NCBI RefSeq assembly: GCF_003208215.1 | Contig: NZ_QKLW01000009.1 | Coordinates: 90,325 to 154,324 of the forward strand | Origin: Marinomonas alcarazii | GTDB lineage: Bacteria > Pseudomonadota > Gammaproteobacteria > Pseudomonadales > Marinomonadaceae | DNA: 64,000 bases | Direction of reading: 5' to 3' | Part shown: positions 27,996 through 37,488 of the stretch, one piece after another | How the letters are laid out: each line of letters opens with the position of its first letter | How positions within the stretch are numbered: the stretch's first letter is position 1 | The notes under the pieces: model-generated | Told to the model about the DNA's origin: nothing | What the model saw: the letters and a program-made list of their open reading frames with translations, nothing else | Database searches by the model: none | Position numbers and translations under genes: made by a program

Positions 27996-29063
27996 ATGAC
28001 TTCATCACCGCTTTATACCTCGTTGAAAGAATTAACACTCAGTGGTGTTTCTGTCGGATATGACAAGGAAGTGGTCGTCAAAGACGTATCGTTTCAGCTA
28101 TTGGAAGGTCAAATCGGCTGCTTGCTGGGTCCGAGTGGTTGCGGCAAGTCAACCTTGTTACGAGCGATCGCAGGTTTTGAGCCTTTGATGGCTGGGGAAA
28201 TACGCATTGATGGTGAGGTGATTTCAAATTCATCTTACAGTGTGAATCCTGAGCACCGTTATATTGGTATGGTTTTCCAGGATATTGCGTTGTTTCCCCA
28301 TCTTACTATTGCCCAGAATATTGCTTTTGGTTTGTCTGCTTGGCAGAAAAACTTAATAGAAGAACGGGTTGCCTACTTATTGGATTTGGTGGGGCTGTCT
28401 GGTTTCCAATCGCGATATCCGCATTCTTTGTCTGGCGGTCAGCAGCAGCGTGTCGCTTTGGCGCGAGCGATTGCGCCAAAGCCTAAGCTCTTGCTTATGG
28501 ATGAACCCTTCTCTGGGCTAGATGCCAAATTGAGGGAAGAGTTGGTGCCAGATATTCGCCGTATTCTCCAGCATGAAAAAATGAGTGCTTTATTGGTGAC
28601 ACACGATCAGATGGAAGCCTTTGCAATGGCGGACCAAGTGTCTGTTATGGACGCAGGGAAAGTACATCAAACAGGTTCACCGTATCAAATATATCACCGT
28701 CCTGAAACTCGCTTTGTGGCCAGCTTTATAGGACACGGTGACTTTTTGACGGCGACCGTATGTGGCTCAAATTGTGTTCATTCTGATTTAGGAAATATAC
28801 GTGGTGAGCTGGATCATGGCTTTGCTGATAATGAACAAGTGGATTTATTAGTTCGTCCCGATGATATTTTGCACGATGATGACAGTGAATTTGTTGGTGT
28901 GATTGTGAGTAAGTGGTTTCGTGGCTCGCATTTTTTATACCGAGTGAAATTATCTTCTGGTAAGGTTGTGTATTGCTTCGCTTCTTCTCATCACAATCAC
29001 TCAGTTGGCCAGGAAATAGGTTTGAGTGTGCACCTAGATCATCTTGTTATGTTTTCGCGCTAG
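27996..29063 (+). CDS. fbpC: Iron ABC transporter ATP-binding protein
   Basis: This 355-residue ATPase powers ferric iron uptake. It has Walker A GPSGCGKST (45-53), signature LSGGQQQR (145-152), Walker B LLLMDEP (165-171) and switch histidine in LLVTHDQMEAFAM. A C-terminal TOBE-like regulatory region follows, from about residue 240. It is last of the fbpABC unit and ends 11 bp from the convergent HDOD gene. Confidence 0.93.
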   Translation: MTSSPLYTSLKELTLSGVSVGYDKEVVVKDVSFQLLEGQIGCLLGPSGCGKSTLLRAIAGFEPLMAGEIRIDGEVISNSSYSVNPEHRYIGMVFQDIALFPHLTIAQNIAFGLSAWQKNLIEERVAYLLDLVGLSGFQSRYPHSLSGGQQQRVALARAIAPKPKLLLMDEPFSGLDAKLREELVPDIRRILQHEKMSALLVTHDQMEAFAMADQVSVMDAGKVHQTGSPYQIYHRPETRFVASFIGHGDFLTATVCGSNCVHSDLGNIRGELDHGFADNEQVDLLVRPDDILHDDDSEFVGVIVSKWFRGSHFLYRVKLSSGKVVYCFASSHHNHSVGQEIGLSVHLDHLVMFSR

Positions 29064-29074
29064 GTGAACAGACC

Positions 29075-29941
29075 TTAATTTAATCCCAGCCCTTGTTCGT
29101 GGCAGGTTTCCATTAGTCCTTCAAAGTCGTATTCGGTCAAATCCAAATGATCGAGTACGTAATGACCCACTTTCTCCCATTCATAATCCTTGTCTACATT
29201 GCCTATGTGTTTGTAAGCAGAGGCAATGTGTTCGGCCATTTTTAAAATAGAAGCAAAGGTTAGGTTGATCGAATCTCCAGCCACGCGATGGGTAAATAAA
29301 AAATCAATACGATGATGTTTGGCGATAACAGCGCAACAGCTTTTCGGTAAGCCCCAAGATTTTGCAAGGTAATAGCCAACAACAGAGTGATTGGTTTTAA
29401 AGGCTAGGTTTTCAAAGTCCGTTAATCGGAAGTTAGGATCCTGGTAGCCTTTTATTAGTACCTCTTTGTAACCTTTGAAACGCTTTAGCATTAATGGAAT
29501 GCCTGCGTTATGGAAAAGGCCAAGTGCGTAACATTCATCTTGGTACTTGAAGTTTAGTTGGCTGGCTAGGCTGGAGCTGATTGCAGCAACATCCGTTGCG
29601 GTATCCCAAAAACTGTGTAGAGATTGAATGGTGTCATCAGAGAGTTCGCTTTTTACCGCCAAGCTGTTGACGATATTGGTGACACTGCTTGTGCCTAGAA
29701 GAGTCACTGCTTGTTGGACGGATGCAATTTTTCTGGGTAGGTTAAATGCGGCAGAGTTGACCAGTTTTAATACCGCTGCTGAAAGGCTGACATCTTGTGA
29801 AATAATATCGGATATACGCGCCATGTCTGGGTCAGGCATGGCTTGCTCCATATGTAAATCCACCATGATTTGTGGCTGTGGTGGTATGCTGATGCCTTGC
29901 AATATACGTTTTAGCTGACTTTCATTTAATGTATGTGACAT
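29075..29941 (-). CDS. HDOD domain protein
   Basis: This second HDOD-only protein is 288 residues if started at ATG 29941 (MSHTLNESQLKR). A TTG at 29980 would add 13 residues with no better support. The family stretches are IPPQPQIMVDLHMEQAMPDP, LSAAVLKLVNSAAFNLPRKI and VQQAVTLLGTSSVTNIVNS. Metal-binding HD residues are not preserved in the usual pattern, as is normal for HDOD. It is convergent with fbpC and divergent from rlmI. The function and partner are unknown. Confidence 0.87.
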   Translation of the reverse strand: MSHTLNESQLKRILQGISIPPQPQIMVDLHMEQAMPDPDMARISDIISQDVSLSAAVLKLVNSAAFNLPRKIASVQQAVTLLGTSSVTNIVNSLAVKSELSDDTIQSLHSFWDTATDVAAISSSLASQLNFKYQDECYALGLFHNAGIPLMLKRFKGYKEVLIKGYQDPNFRLTDFENLAFKTNHSVVGYYLAKSWGLPKSCCAVIAKHHRIDFLFTHRVAGDSINLTFASILKMAEHIASAYKHIGNVDKDYEWEKVGHYVLDHLDLTEYDFEGLMETCHEQGLGLN

Positions 29942-30051
29942 GAAATTTATGCACTTTTTGTAACAAGTATAAGGGGACAATTACGTAATTCATGGCAATT
30001 GAAACTAGAGTAACTATAATAACGTTTTTTTAAATATACTGGGTGAAAATT

Positions 30052-31248
30052 TTGAGTGTTATTCGACTAAAAGGTCAAGCTGATCGCCGTTTACGAGCTG
30101 GGCATCAATGGATTTACAGCAATGAAGTAAACACTTCAGAGACGCCATTAAAGCAATTTACTCCTGGTGATCAGGTTGTTGTCGAAACCGCACAAGGTAA
30201 ACCTCTTGGTATTGCAACGATTAATCCAAATACATTAATTTGTGGGCGTTTAATCAGTCGTAGTACGGATACTTTCCTGAATAAGTCGACATTATCCCAC
30301 CGCCTTAAGATAGCATTATCTTTGCGAGAAATGACCTATGCAGCGCCGTATTATCGTCTGGTATTCGGTGATTCTGATGGTTTATCTGGTCTAGTGGTTG
30401 ACCGTTTTGCTGATATCTTAGTGGTGCAAATTTCCACAGCGGGCATGGAGCGAGTAAAAAACGAAATCATCGAAGCTTTACAAGATGTGGTAAAGCCATC
30501 GGCTATTTTGATGAAAAACGATGGCAAGATGCGTCAAATCGAGGGTTTAGAAACTTATGTTGAAGAAGCGTTCGGCACGGTGCCAGAATTGGTTTTTCTT
30601 CAAGAAAATGATGTGTTGTTTCAAGCGCCTGTGTGGGATGGACAGAAAACGGGTTGGTTCTATGACCACCGCGAAAACCGTAAAACCATGCAGGGATTTT
30701 GTGATGGCAAACGTGTTCTAGACGTTTTTTCTTATATTGGTGGTTGGGGCGTTCAGGCGGCCTCTGCAGGTGCAACAGATGTGACCTTTATTGATGCGTC
30801 TGAAAGTGCATTAAGTCATGTCGATGAAAACCTAAAATTGAATCAATATGAAGGCGGCTCGACCTTGATGCATGGCGATGCTTTTGAAGCTATGCAATCG
30901 TTAATTGAAGACAAAGAGCGTTTCGATGTCGTGGTTATGGACCCGCCAGCGTTTATTGCTCGTCGTAAAGACATCAAAGCAGGCGAGGGAGCCTATCATC
31001 GCGCCAATCAACTGGCTATGCGTTTGGTTGCAAAGGGTGGTGTCTTGGTGTCTGGTTCTTGTTCAATGCACCTAGAGACTGCTCGATTACACGATATTAT
31101 CCGCAGTAATAGTCGTCAATTAGAGCGTTTCTCACAATTGATTTATCGTGGCACGCAAGCCCCGGATCATCCTGTGCATCCGGCGATTGAAGAGACGGAA
31201 TACCTTAAAGCGATGTTTTACCGCATTCACAATAATATGGGCTTGTAA
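30052..31248 (+). CDS. rlmI: 23S rRNA (cytosine-1962-C5)-methyltransferase RlmI
   Basis: RlmI methylates C1962 of 23S rRNA. The N-terminal PUA domain (RRLRAGHQWIYSNEV onward) and the EEEF-like linker precede a Rossmann methyltransferase domain. That domain has VLDVFSYIGGWGVQAASAGA and the catalytic-loop motif VVMDPPAFI. The start is uncertain: TTG at 30052 has GGGTGA upstream with good spacing and gives 398 residues, while GTG at 30043 gives 401 but no ribosome site. It ends at a strong bidirectional terminator. Confidence 0.92.
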   Translation: MSVIRLKGQADRRLRAGHQWIYSNEVNTSETPLKQFTPGDQVVVETAQGKPLGIATINPNTLICGRLISRSTDTFLNKSTLSHRLKIALSLREMTYAAPYYRLVFGDSDGLSGLVVDRFADILVVQISTAGMERVKNEIIEALQDVVKPSAILMKNDGKMRQIEGLETYVEEAFGTVPELVFLQENDVLFQAPVWDGQKTGWFYDHRENRKTMQGFCDGKRVLDVFSYIGGWGVQAASAGATDVTFIDASESALSHVDENLKLNQYEGGSTLMHGDAFEAMQSLIEDKERFDVVVMDPPAFIARRKDIKAGEGAYHRANQLAMRLVAKGGVLVSGSCSMHLETARLHDIIRSNSRQLERFSQLIYRGTQAPDHPVHPAIEETEYLKAMFYRIHNNMGL

Positions 31249-31274
31249 GCTTGTTACTGTAATGCGTTGCTAAC

Positions 31275-31315
31275 AAAAAAGCGCTGTCAGATTGGATCTG
31301 ACAGCGCTTTTTTTT
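31275..31315. terminator. Bidirectional intrinsic terminator
   Basis: A 13-bp stem (31280-31292 with 31296-31308) around TGG, flanked by A and T runs. It serves rlmI and the convergent HAD phosphatase gene. Confidence 0.92.
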
Positions 31316-31334
31316 GATGCTCTGTAAGCTTCTT

Positions 31335-31991
31335 TTAGTCTCTTAATGAAATGTGTTGCCAGTTGCGCTCCTGGGCAATCTTGGTCAGTGTCTCATCTGC
31401 ATCAACGGCAATGGGATGAGAGACTAGCTCTAATAGCGGTAAGTCATTACGGGAATCGCTATAAAAATAACTGCCTTCCATGGAGTGTCCCGTTTCAGCA
31501 AGCCAATCATTTAAACGTGTGACTTTGCCCTCTTGGAAGCTGGGAACGCCAACAACTTTTCCTGTGTAGTGACCGTCAATCACTTCGGGAACCGGGGCAA
31601 TAATGTGATCCATTCCCAAAGCATCTCCAATAGGACCCGTAACGAACTGGTTGGTCGCCGTGATCATTAATAAGAAATGACCTTGGTCTTTATGATGTTT
31701 TAGCAAAGCGTTGGCTTTTCTCTGCATCATTGGCTGAATTTTTTCTTGCATGAAGGTGTTGTGTAGTTCAGCTAGCTCTTCTTTAGAAAATTTCGTTAGG
31801 GGAGCTAAACTAAACGCAAGGTATTCATGAATGTCTAGGGTGCCAGATTGATACTGAATAAAGAACTTGTCGTTAGCTTCTTTGTAGACCTGTGTGTCGA
31901 CTAAGCCTTTCTCAACGAGAAACTGTCCCCAAGTGTAATCACTGTCACCATTTAATAATGTGCCATCTAAGTCAAATATTGCGAGTGTCAC
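31335..31991 (-). CDS. HAD-IB family phosphatase (SerB-like)
   Basis: This 218-residue haloacid-dehalogenase phosphatase has the nucleophile motif FDLDGTLL (Asp7 nucleophile, Asp9 acid/base). Motif II is LMITATN and the acidic motif IV is SDSRNDLPLLE. A helical cap lies between motifs I and II. Its place next to rppH-ptsP is shared with pseudomonads, where the homologue is annotated as a HAD or histidinol-phosphatase-like enzyme. The substrate is not established. It is divergent from rppH. Confidence 0.87.
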   Translation of the reverse strand: MTLAIFDLDGTLLNGDSDYTWGQFLVEKGLVDTQVYKEANDKFFIQYQSGTLDIHEYLAFSLAPLTKFSKEELAELHNTFMQEKIQPMMQRKANALLKHHKDQGHFLLMITATNQFVTGPIGDALGMDHIIAPVPEVIDGHYTGKVVGVPSFQEGKVTRLNDWLAETGHSMEGSYFYSDSRNDLPLLELVSHPIAVDADETLTKIAQERNWQHISLRD

Positions 31992-32126
31992 AAGCTGCCC
32001 TTAATTCTTCAAAAGTGCCTGAATTATAGCCTCGCAGACAATAAATAACAGTAGTCTTAATTGTGCAGATGGGGGAATTATGGAACAATGAATCTAATTT
32101 ATTCTTATATTAGAAGGTGATGGCTC

Positions 32127-32627
32127 GTGATTGATGCAGACGGATACAGACCGAATGTGGGCATCATATTGATGAACGAGCGTGGCCAGCTTCTTTGGGC
32201 GAGACGAGTTGGGCAAAATGCTTGGCAGTTTCCACAAGGAGGTATCAAATCCAACGAGACACCTGAAGAGGCTTTATTTCGAGAGCTTAAAGAAGAAGTA
32301 GGGCTAGATCCCCATCAGGTGGAGATAATAGGCAAGACTCGAGGATGGTTACGTTATCGTCTTCCTAAGCGCATGCTAAGACACAATAGTAAACCTTTAT
32401 GTATCGGGCAAAAACAGAAATGGTTTTTACTTTCTATTCGTTGCGCCGATGCATCTGTGTGCGTGGATGGAACAGAAACACCAGAGTTCGATGGCTGGCG
32501 CTGGGTAAGCTATTGGTACCCGCTGGGTCAGGTGGTGGCATTCAAAAAAGATGTGTATCGCCGAGCGCTGAAGGAGCTGATTCCAAGTGCGCTTCGCAGC
32601 TTAGAAAAAAATAAGTCTATGTCTTAA
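32127..32627 (+). CDS. rppH: RNA pyrophosphohydrolase RppH
   Basis: RppH removes pyrophosphate from 5'-triphosphate mRNA ends and starts RNase E-dependent decay. The 166-residue protein opens with [16 protein letters not shown]. Its complete Nudix box GGIKSNE ... RELKEEVGL starts near residue 37. The later [10 protein letters not shown] and [17 protein letters not shown] are RppH-specific. Start codon is GTG (32127), preceded by an AGAAGGTGATGG stretch. ptsP follows 32 bp later, the usual order. Confidence 0.96.
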   Translation: MIDADGYRPNVGIILMNERGQLLWARRVGQNAWQFPQGGIKSNETPEEALFRELKEEVGLDPHQVEIIGKTRGWLRYRLPKRMLRHNSKPLCIGQKQKWFLLSIRCADASVCVDGTETPEFDGWRWVSYWYPLGQVVAFKKDVYRRALKELIPSALRSLEKNKSMS

Positions 32628-32659
32628 TGATGGAGATTATATAGATTGATGGGAGAGCT

Positions 32660-34948
32660 ATGTTAAGTTTATTAAGGCGAATTACCCAAGAGGTGACTGC
32701 TGCACAGTCTTTGTCTGCCGCACTCGACATTATCGTTCGACGTGTTCGTAGAGCGATGCGTGCAGAAGTGTGTTCGATATATTTAGTCGACACCAACACC
32801 CAAGAATATGTCTTAATGGCAACACGTGGTTTGAATGCCGATATGGCCGGCAATATAAGCTTGAAAGCGGATGAGGGCTTGGTCAGTTTAGTTGGTCGAA
32901 GAGCAGAGCCTGTTAACCTTGAAGATGCGCATATTCACCCATCATTCCATTATTTAAAAGGCACAGGTGAAGAACGTTATCGCTCTTTTCTAGGTGTTCC
33001 TATTATACATCACCGTCAAGTATTAGGCGTGCTGGTGGTACAGCATGAAGATAAGCGGCGTTTTGACGAAGGTGAAGAAGCCTTTCTGATTACGTTATCC
33101 GCTCAACTTGCGGGTGTTATCGCTCACGCAGAAGCGACAGGCGCGATTACTAATCTTAGTCCCAACGCTATTCCGAGTGGTTCCGACTTCCGTTATAAAG
33201 GCATTCCAGGGAGTTCTGGGGTGGCTATTGGCCGCGGTGTGGTGGTTTTCCCGCCTGCGGATTTAGACGTTATCCCTGATCGTATTTCTACTGATCCTGA
33301 AGAGGATATTCAGGACTTCTATCAAGCGCTTGATGCGGTTCGACAAGATATTCGCCGTGCCAGTAATCGAATTAGTCAGCATCTTTCCGCTGATGAAAAA
33401 GCACTTTTCGATGTGTATTTGAAGATTCTGGACGATAACTCCATTGCCGGTGAAGTGGTTCGTAAAATCCAAGAAGGCAACTGGGCTCAAGGTGCGTTAA
33501 GACAAGTTATTCAGGCGCATATCCAGCAGTTTAACCGCATGGATGACCCGTATTTACGCGAGCGAGCATCAGACCTTCGAGATCTTGGGCGTCGCATATT
33601 ATCGCATCTACAAGAGAAAGCGCCGAATTTATCAGAGCGCTTTAGTGAACCTTCTATCATTATTGGCGAAGAGCTGACTGCGTCCATGTTGGGTGAAATC
33701 CCCATTGATAAGATCAAAGGGTTAGTCTCTGTGATGGGGTCTGGTAACTCGCATGTTGCTATTTTAGCTCGTGCGATGGGCATTCCAACGGTTATGGGCG
33801 CATTAGATTTGCCTTATGCCCAGTTAGATAAAGTTGATCTGATTGTCGATGGGTATTTGGGCAAAGTTTACACCTATCCATCGGAAGCGCTTATTGAAAA
33901 CTATCAACAAATTGTTGATGAAGAGCGCCAGCTCGAAGAAGAATATGAAACGTTAAAAGATTTACCTTGTGAAACCTTAGATGGCCGACGTCTATCTTTG
34001 TATGTAAATACCGGCTTGTCCGCAGATATTGCTCGCTCCTTGGATCGTGGCGCGGAAGGCATTGGGCTGTATCGTACAGAAGTGCCTTTCATGGTACGCG
34101 ATCGTTTCCCAACAGAAGCTGAGCAGGTGGTTATTTATCGCCAGCAATTAGAAGGTTTTGCTCCAGCGCCTGTCACGGTTCGTACTTTAGATATTGGTGG
34201 TGATAAAGCGTTACCTTATTTTCCTATTAATGAAGCCAACCCTTTCTTGGGTTGGCGTGGCATCCGAGTCACTTTGGATCATTTGGAAATTTTCATGGCG
34301 CAAATTCGTGCCATGATAAAAGCCAGCGCGGGTCTACATAACCTGAAGATCATGTTGCCAATGATTTCGAATGTGGCTGAGGTTGAAGAGGCGCTTGCGC
34401 TTATTCGCCGTGCTTATGCCGAAGTAAAAGAAGAAGGCTACGACGTTAAAATGCCTCAGGTAGGCGTAATGATTGAGATTCCCGCTGCCGTTTATCAGGT
34501 TAATGAATTGGCTGAACTGGTCGACTTTTTGTCAGTGGGAAGCAATGATTTAACCCAGTATTTGCTGGCCGTAGATCGTAACAATCCTCGTGTAGCGGAT
34601 CTATATAACTCATTTCACCCGTCTGTTTTACGTGCTTTATATAGCATTGTTGATCAAGTGCGAGACGAGGGCGTGGGGCTGAGTGTGTGTGGTGAAATGG
34701 CGGGTGATCCTATGGGAGCCATTTTATTAATGGCCATGGGATACGATGTGTTGTCCATGAGCTCGACCAGCCTTCCAAAAGTGAAAGCGGTGATTCGCAA
34801 TATTTCTATGGGGCAGGCTCAAGCAATGCTTGATGAGGTGATGAAACTATCTCATGCTGAGGCAGTCACACAAACCATGACTCGACTTATGCGCGAAGCC
34901 AATATTGAGCGTTTGATTCGACCTTCCAAAACTAACAATGTAGATTAA
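32660..34948 (+). CDS. ptsP: Phosphoenolpyruvate-protein phosphotransferase PtsP (EI-Ntr)
   Basis: PtsP is enzyme I of the nitrogen-related phosphotransferase system and passes phosphate from PEP to NPr. The 762-residue protein begins with a GAF domain (about 15-155). The PEP-utilising N-terminal and swivelling domains follow, with active His365 in GSGNSHVAILARAMG. The TIM barrel has SVGSNDLTQYLLAVDRNNP and catalytic Cys about 677 in GLSVCGEMAGDP. The ribosome site is GGGAG just before the ATG. It lies between rppH and lgt, as in many gammaproteobacteria. Confidence 0.97.
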   Translation: MLSLLRRITQEVTAAQSLSAALDIIVRRVRRAMRAEVCSIYLVDTNTQEYVLMATRGLNADMAGNISLKADEGLVSLVGRRAEPVNLEDAHIHPSFHYLKGTGEERYRSFLGVPIIHHRQVLGVLVVQHEDKRRFDEGEEAFLITLSAQLAGVIAHAEATGAITNLSPNAIPSGSDFRYKGIPGSSGVAIGRGVVVFPPADLDVIPDRISTDPEEDIQDFYQALDAVRQDIRRASNRISQHLSADEKALFDVYLKILDDNSIAGEVVRKIQEGNWAQGALRQVIQAHIQQFNRMDDPYLRERASDLRDLGRRILSHLQEKAPNLSERFSEPSIIIGEELTASMLGEIPIDKIKGLVSVMGSGNSHVAILARAMGIPTVMGALDLPYAQLDKVDLIVDGYLGKVYTYPSEALIENYQQIVDEERQLEEEYETLKDLPCETLDGRRLSLYVNTGLSADIARSLDRGAEGIGLYRTEVPFMVRDRFPTEAEQVVIYRQQLEGFAPAPVTVRTLDIGGDKALPYFPINEANPFLGWRGIRVTLDHLEIFMAQIRAMIKASAGLHNLKIMLPMISNVAEVEEALALIRRAYAEVKEEGYDVKMPQVGVMIEIPAAVYQVNELAELVDFLSVGSNDLTQYLLAVDRNNPRVADLYNSFHPSVLRALYSIVDQVRDEGVGLSVCGEMAGDPMGAILLMAMGYDVLSMSSTSLPKVKAVIRNISMGQAQAMLDEVMKLSHAEAVTQTMTRLMREANIERLIRPSKTNNVD

Positions 34949-34975
34949 TTCCTACCAGAGGTTCGCTTCACTATT

Positions 34976-35785
34976 ATGATTTCATACCCAGATATTGATC
35001 CTATCGCTGTATCCATAGGGCCAATTTCCGTACATTGGTACGGCATAATGTATCTAGTCGGTTTTGCCGGAGCCTACTTATGCGGCATGTATCGTGCTAA
35101 ACGTTCTAATGGACTTTGGACGCCAGAAATGGTCAGCGACGCTATTTTTTATGGCGCGCTTGGTGTTATTTTAGGTGGCCGAGTTGGTTATATTCTGTTT
35201 TACCAATTCCCCGCGTTTGTTGATAACCCGCTGATTTTAGTTCGTATTTGGGAAGGCGGTATGTCTTTCCATGGCGGATTATTAGGGGTTATCGCCGCAA
35301 TGTACCTTTTCGCGCGCCGTTACAATAAACACCTTGTTGATGTGACGGATTTTCTTGCCCCCTTCGTTCCTATAGGCTTAGGTGCTGGACGATTAGGTAA
35401 CTTTATTGGCGGCGAGCTATGGGGCAAACCAACAGATGTTTCCTGGGCGATGATTTTTCCAAATGACCCGTTGCAGCTTGCTCGCCATCCTTCGCAGCTC
35501 TATCAATTTGCGTTAGAAGGTGTCGTGTTGTTTTGTATATTGTGGTTCTTCTCTCAAAGACCAAAACCACGTTACTGTGTCTCCGGTATGTTTTTGCTCT
35601 GCTATGGCATTTTTCGAATTCTTGTCGAATTTGTCCGTGAGCCAGACATCCAAATTGGTTACCTAGCTTTTGGTTGGCTGACACAAGGGCAGCTCCTGTC
35701 TTTACCTATGGTGATTATCGGTGCTGGTTTAATTATTGCTGGCTTTAAACTGAAAATCTTCCCGCAAGCCAGTGCTGCAAAGTAG
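34976..35785 (+). CDS. lgt: Prolipoprotein diacylglyceryl transferase Lgt
   Basis: Lgt adds diacylglycerol to the lipobox cysteine of prolipoproteins, the first step of lipoprotein maturation. The 269-residue inner-membrane protein has about seven hydrophobic segments. It has the Lgt HGGLLGV motif and the signature [13 protein letters not shown]. In that signature the first Asn is kept, but the usual second Asn of GNFINGELWG is Gly here. The early YGIMYLVGF and late [11 protein letters not shown] also fit. It sits 27 bp after ptsP. Confidence 0.95.
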   Translation: MISYPDIDPIAVSIGPISVHWYGIMYLVGFAGAYLCGMYRAKRSNGLWTPEMVSDAIFYGALGVILGGRVGYILFYQFPAFVDNPLILVRIWEGGMSFHGGLLGVIAAMYLFARRYNKHLVDVTDFLAPFVPIGLGAGRLGNFIGGELWGKPTDVSWAMIFPNDPLQLARHPSQLYQFALEGVVLFCILWFFSQRPKPRYCVSGMFLLCYGIFRILVEFVREPDIQIGYLAFGWLTQGQLLSLPMVIIGAGLIIAGFKLKIFPQASAAK

Positions 35786-35808
35786 CTAAAAAGGTTTAGC
35801 GTCAGATT

Positions 35809-35835
35809 AAAACCAGCCATAGGGCTGGTTTTTTT
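35809..35835 (+). terminator. Intrinsic terminator after lgt
   Basis: AAAACCAGCC (35809-35818), loop ATA or ATAG, GGCTGG with seven Ts following. Confidence 0.87.
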
Positions 35836-35885
35836 GTACCGGTAATTTTAACCTTGTCAGTAGATATCATGCAGAGGGATAACTT

Positions 35886-36374
35886 ATGAATCGTACCGGA
35901 ATGCTTACTTTTTTCTGTGGAAAAATGGGAGCAGGTAAATCGACCAAATCCAAAGCTTTATCTGTTGAAAAAAACGCAGTACTGGTGTCGGAAGATGATT
36001 GGCTTGCCGCACATTATCCCAATCAAATTCACTCTTTCGAAGATTACTTAACTTTCTCTGGGTTGATAAAACCGTTTGTGAAAGCGCATGTGCAGAATAT
36101 TTTGCAGACTGGAACCAATGTGGTGATGGATTTTCCTGCCAATACCGTGAACCAGAGAGCATGGTTCAAAAAGTTATGCTCTGATATTCAGTGTCAGCAT
36201 GAGCTTATTTTTCTCGATTTAAGTGACGAGCAATGTCTTGCTCAAATTGCGAAGCGTCGCGCTGAGCAGCCTGAACGAGCTCAGTTTGATAACGAAACAG
36301 TCTTTTATCATGTTACTCAGTTTTTTCAGGCTCCATCCGAAGATGAAGGTTTTAACGTCATCAATGTTGTTTAA
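35886..36374 (+). CDS. P-loop kinase-like ATP-binding protein
   Basis: This 162-residue protein has a clear Walker A GKMGAGKST (12-20). An acidic Walker B-like VVMDFPANT lies near residue 80. Its layout resembles small AAA/zeta-toxin-like kinases that phosphorylate small molecules. It lies between lgt and thyA, where pseudomonads have no gene, so it looks like a local insertion. Flanking terminators on both sides make it a single transcription unit. No antitoxin gene is adjacent, so I do not call it a toxin. Confidence 0.75.
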   Translation: MNRTGMLTFFCGKMGAGKSTKSKALSVEKNAVLVSEDDWLAAHYPNQIHSFEDYLTFSGLIKPFVKAHVQNILQTGTNVVMDFPANTVNQRAWFKKLCSDIQCQHELIFLDLSDEQCLAQIAKRRAEQPERAQFDNETVFYHVTQFFQAPSEDEGFNVINVV

Positions 36375-36408
36375 TACAAGTGTCGAGAAAAGGGCAGAAG
36401 CTTTAATA

Positions 36409-36440
36409 AAAACGGCGAACCAATATTGGTTCGCCGTTTT
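36409..36440. terminator. Bidirectional intrinsic terminator
   Basis: A perfect 32-base palindrome with AAAACGGCGAACCAAT as one arm. It lies between the P-loop gene and the convergent thyA gene. Confidence 0.88.
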
Positions 36441-36475
36441 GCTTTTAGGTCTCTTGAACCGAGAGCGAGAGTCGC

Positions 36476-37327
36476 TTACACAGAGAAAGGGTAGGCGATA
36501 GGCTCGTGGAATTGATAACCTTCGACTTCGAAGTCGTCCATGGTCACCCAAGTTTCTATATCTTTTAGAGACTTAATTTCTGGGTTGATTTTTAATGTTG
36601 GCAGAGGATAAGGCTCACGTTTTAGTTGTACGTCACGCATTAGTTCGAGCTGATCTTCATAGATGTGAGCGTTTACTATCTTGTGAAAGGCTTTGCCCGG
36701 TTTTTTGCCTGTAATTTGCGCAACGATGGCAAGCAATACGTACACCTGAACCATGTTGAAGTTAAGTCCAAGTGGCACATCACAGCTGCGTTGGGTGCTG
36801 TTCAAGTAAAGTGTATCGCCAAGCAGTGAAAAGTGATGGCTGTACATGCAAGGGCGAAGGCACGCCATGTGAAACGCACCAGGGTGATAAAATGTGAGGA
36901 TTTCCCCACGGTTATCCACACCACGGCTTAGGTCATCAATAATTTGTTTTAATAAGTCGATATGACCGCCGTCTGGCTTAGGGAAGTTACGGCCAATGGC
37001 ACCGTAACAAAGTCCCATATCGTCTTCGCCTTTACGGTAAGGGTTGTTTAACCACACTGCGTTTTCGTTGGCGTTGGCATCCCATGTTTTTGTTCCCAAT
37101 GCTCGAAAATCGGCGGCGCTATCGTAACCTCTTAAATAACCGATAATTTCCGCAATGGCCGATTTCCAGTAGCTTTTGCGGGTGGTGACGAGAGGAAATT
37201 CGCCTTTGCTTACATCATAAGTAAGGTCGGCATTAATAACGGTCAGGCAGCGTTTGCCTGTTCGCTCGTTACTAACCCATTCACCTTCATTGATAATGCG
37301 ATGGCAGAGGTCTAGATATTGTTTCAT
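36476..37327 (-). CDS. thyA: Thymidylate synthase ThyA
   Basis: ThyA methylates dUMP to dTMP using methylene-THF and yields dihydrofolate. Started at ATG 37327 (MKQYLDLC) it is 283 residues; the longer frame to 37384 adds 19 unlike residues. The catalytic Cys160 lies in [23 protein letters not shown] binds substrate, and [10 protein letters not shown] also fits. folA, the enzyme that recycles its product, is divergent 161 bp away. The strand of thyA differs from the pseudomonad arrangement. Confidence 0.96.
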   Translation of the reverse strand: MKQYLDLCHRIINEGEWVSNERTGKRCLTVINADLTYDVSKGEFPLVTTRKSYWKSAIAEIIGYLRGYDSAADFRALGTKTWDANANENAVWLNNPYRKGEDDMGLCYGAIGRNFPKPDGGHIDLLKQIIDDLSRGVDNRGEILTFYHPGAFHMACLRPCMYSHHFSLLGDTLYLNSTQRSCDVPLGLNFNMVQVYVLLAIVAQITGKKPGKAFHKIVNAHIYEDQLELMRDVQLKREPYPLPTLKINPEIKSLKDIETWVTMDDFEVEGYQFHEPIAYPFSV

Positions 37328-37488
37328 ATAAATGCCTTGTCTGTTTTGCCTGATGACCTTCCCTATGCAGGTTAAGAAATGCAATCTGGTTCGTCATGGG
37401 TATAATAAATGCTATTGATTATATCAGAAGCCTTTGCTCTTGGATTGCCGGAGTAAAGAAGAGCTAAGATTTTTACGCAGGTTGTTTT

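Noticed and set aside
35886..36374. Zeta toxin of a toxin-antitoxin pair
   Set aside because: Walker A alone is not specific, and no small antitoxin gene is adjacent.
36476..37384. thyA start at 37384
   Set aside because: The 19 added residues are not family-like; the start [11 protein letters not shown] at 37327 fits.
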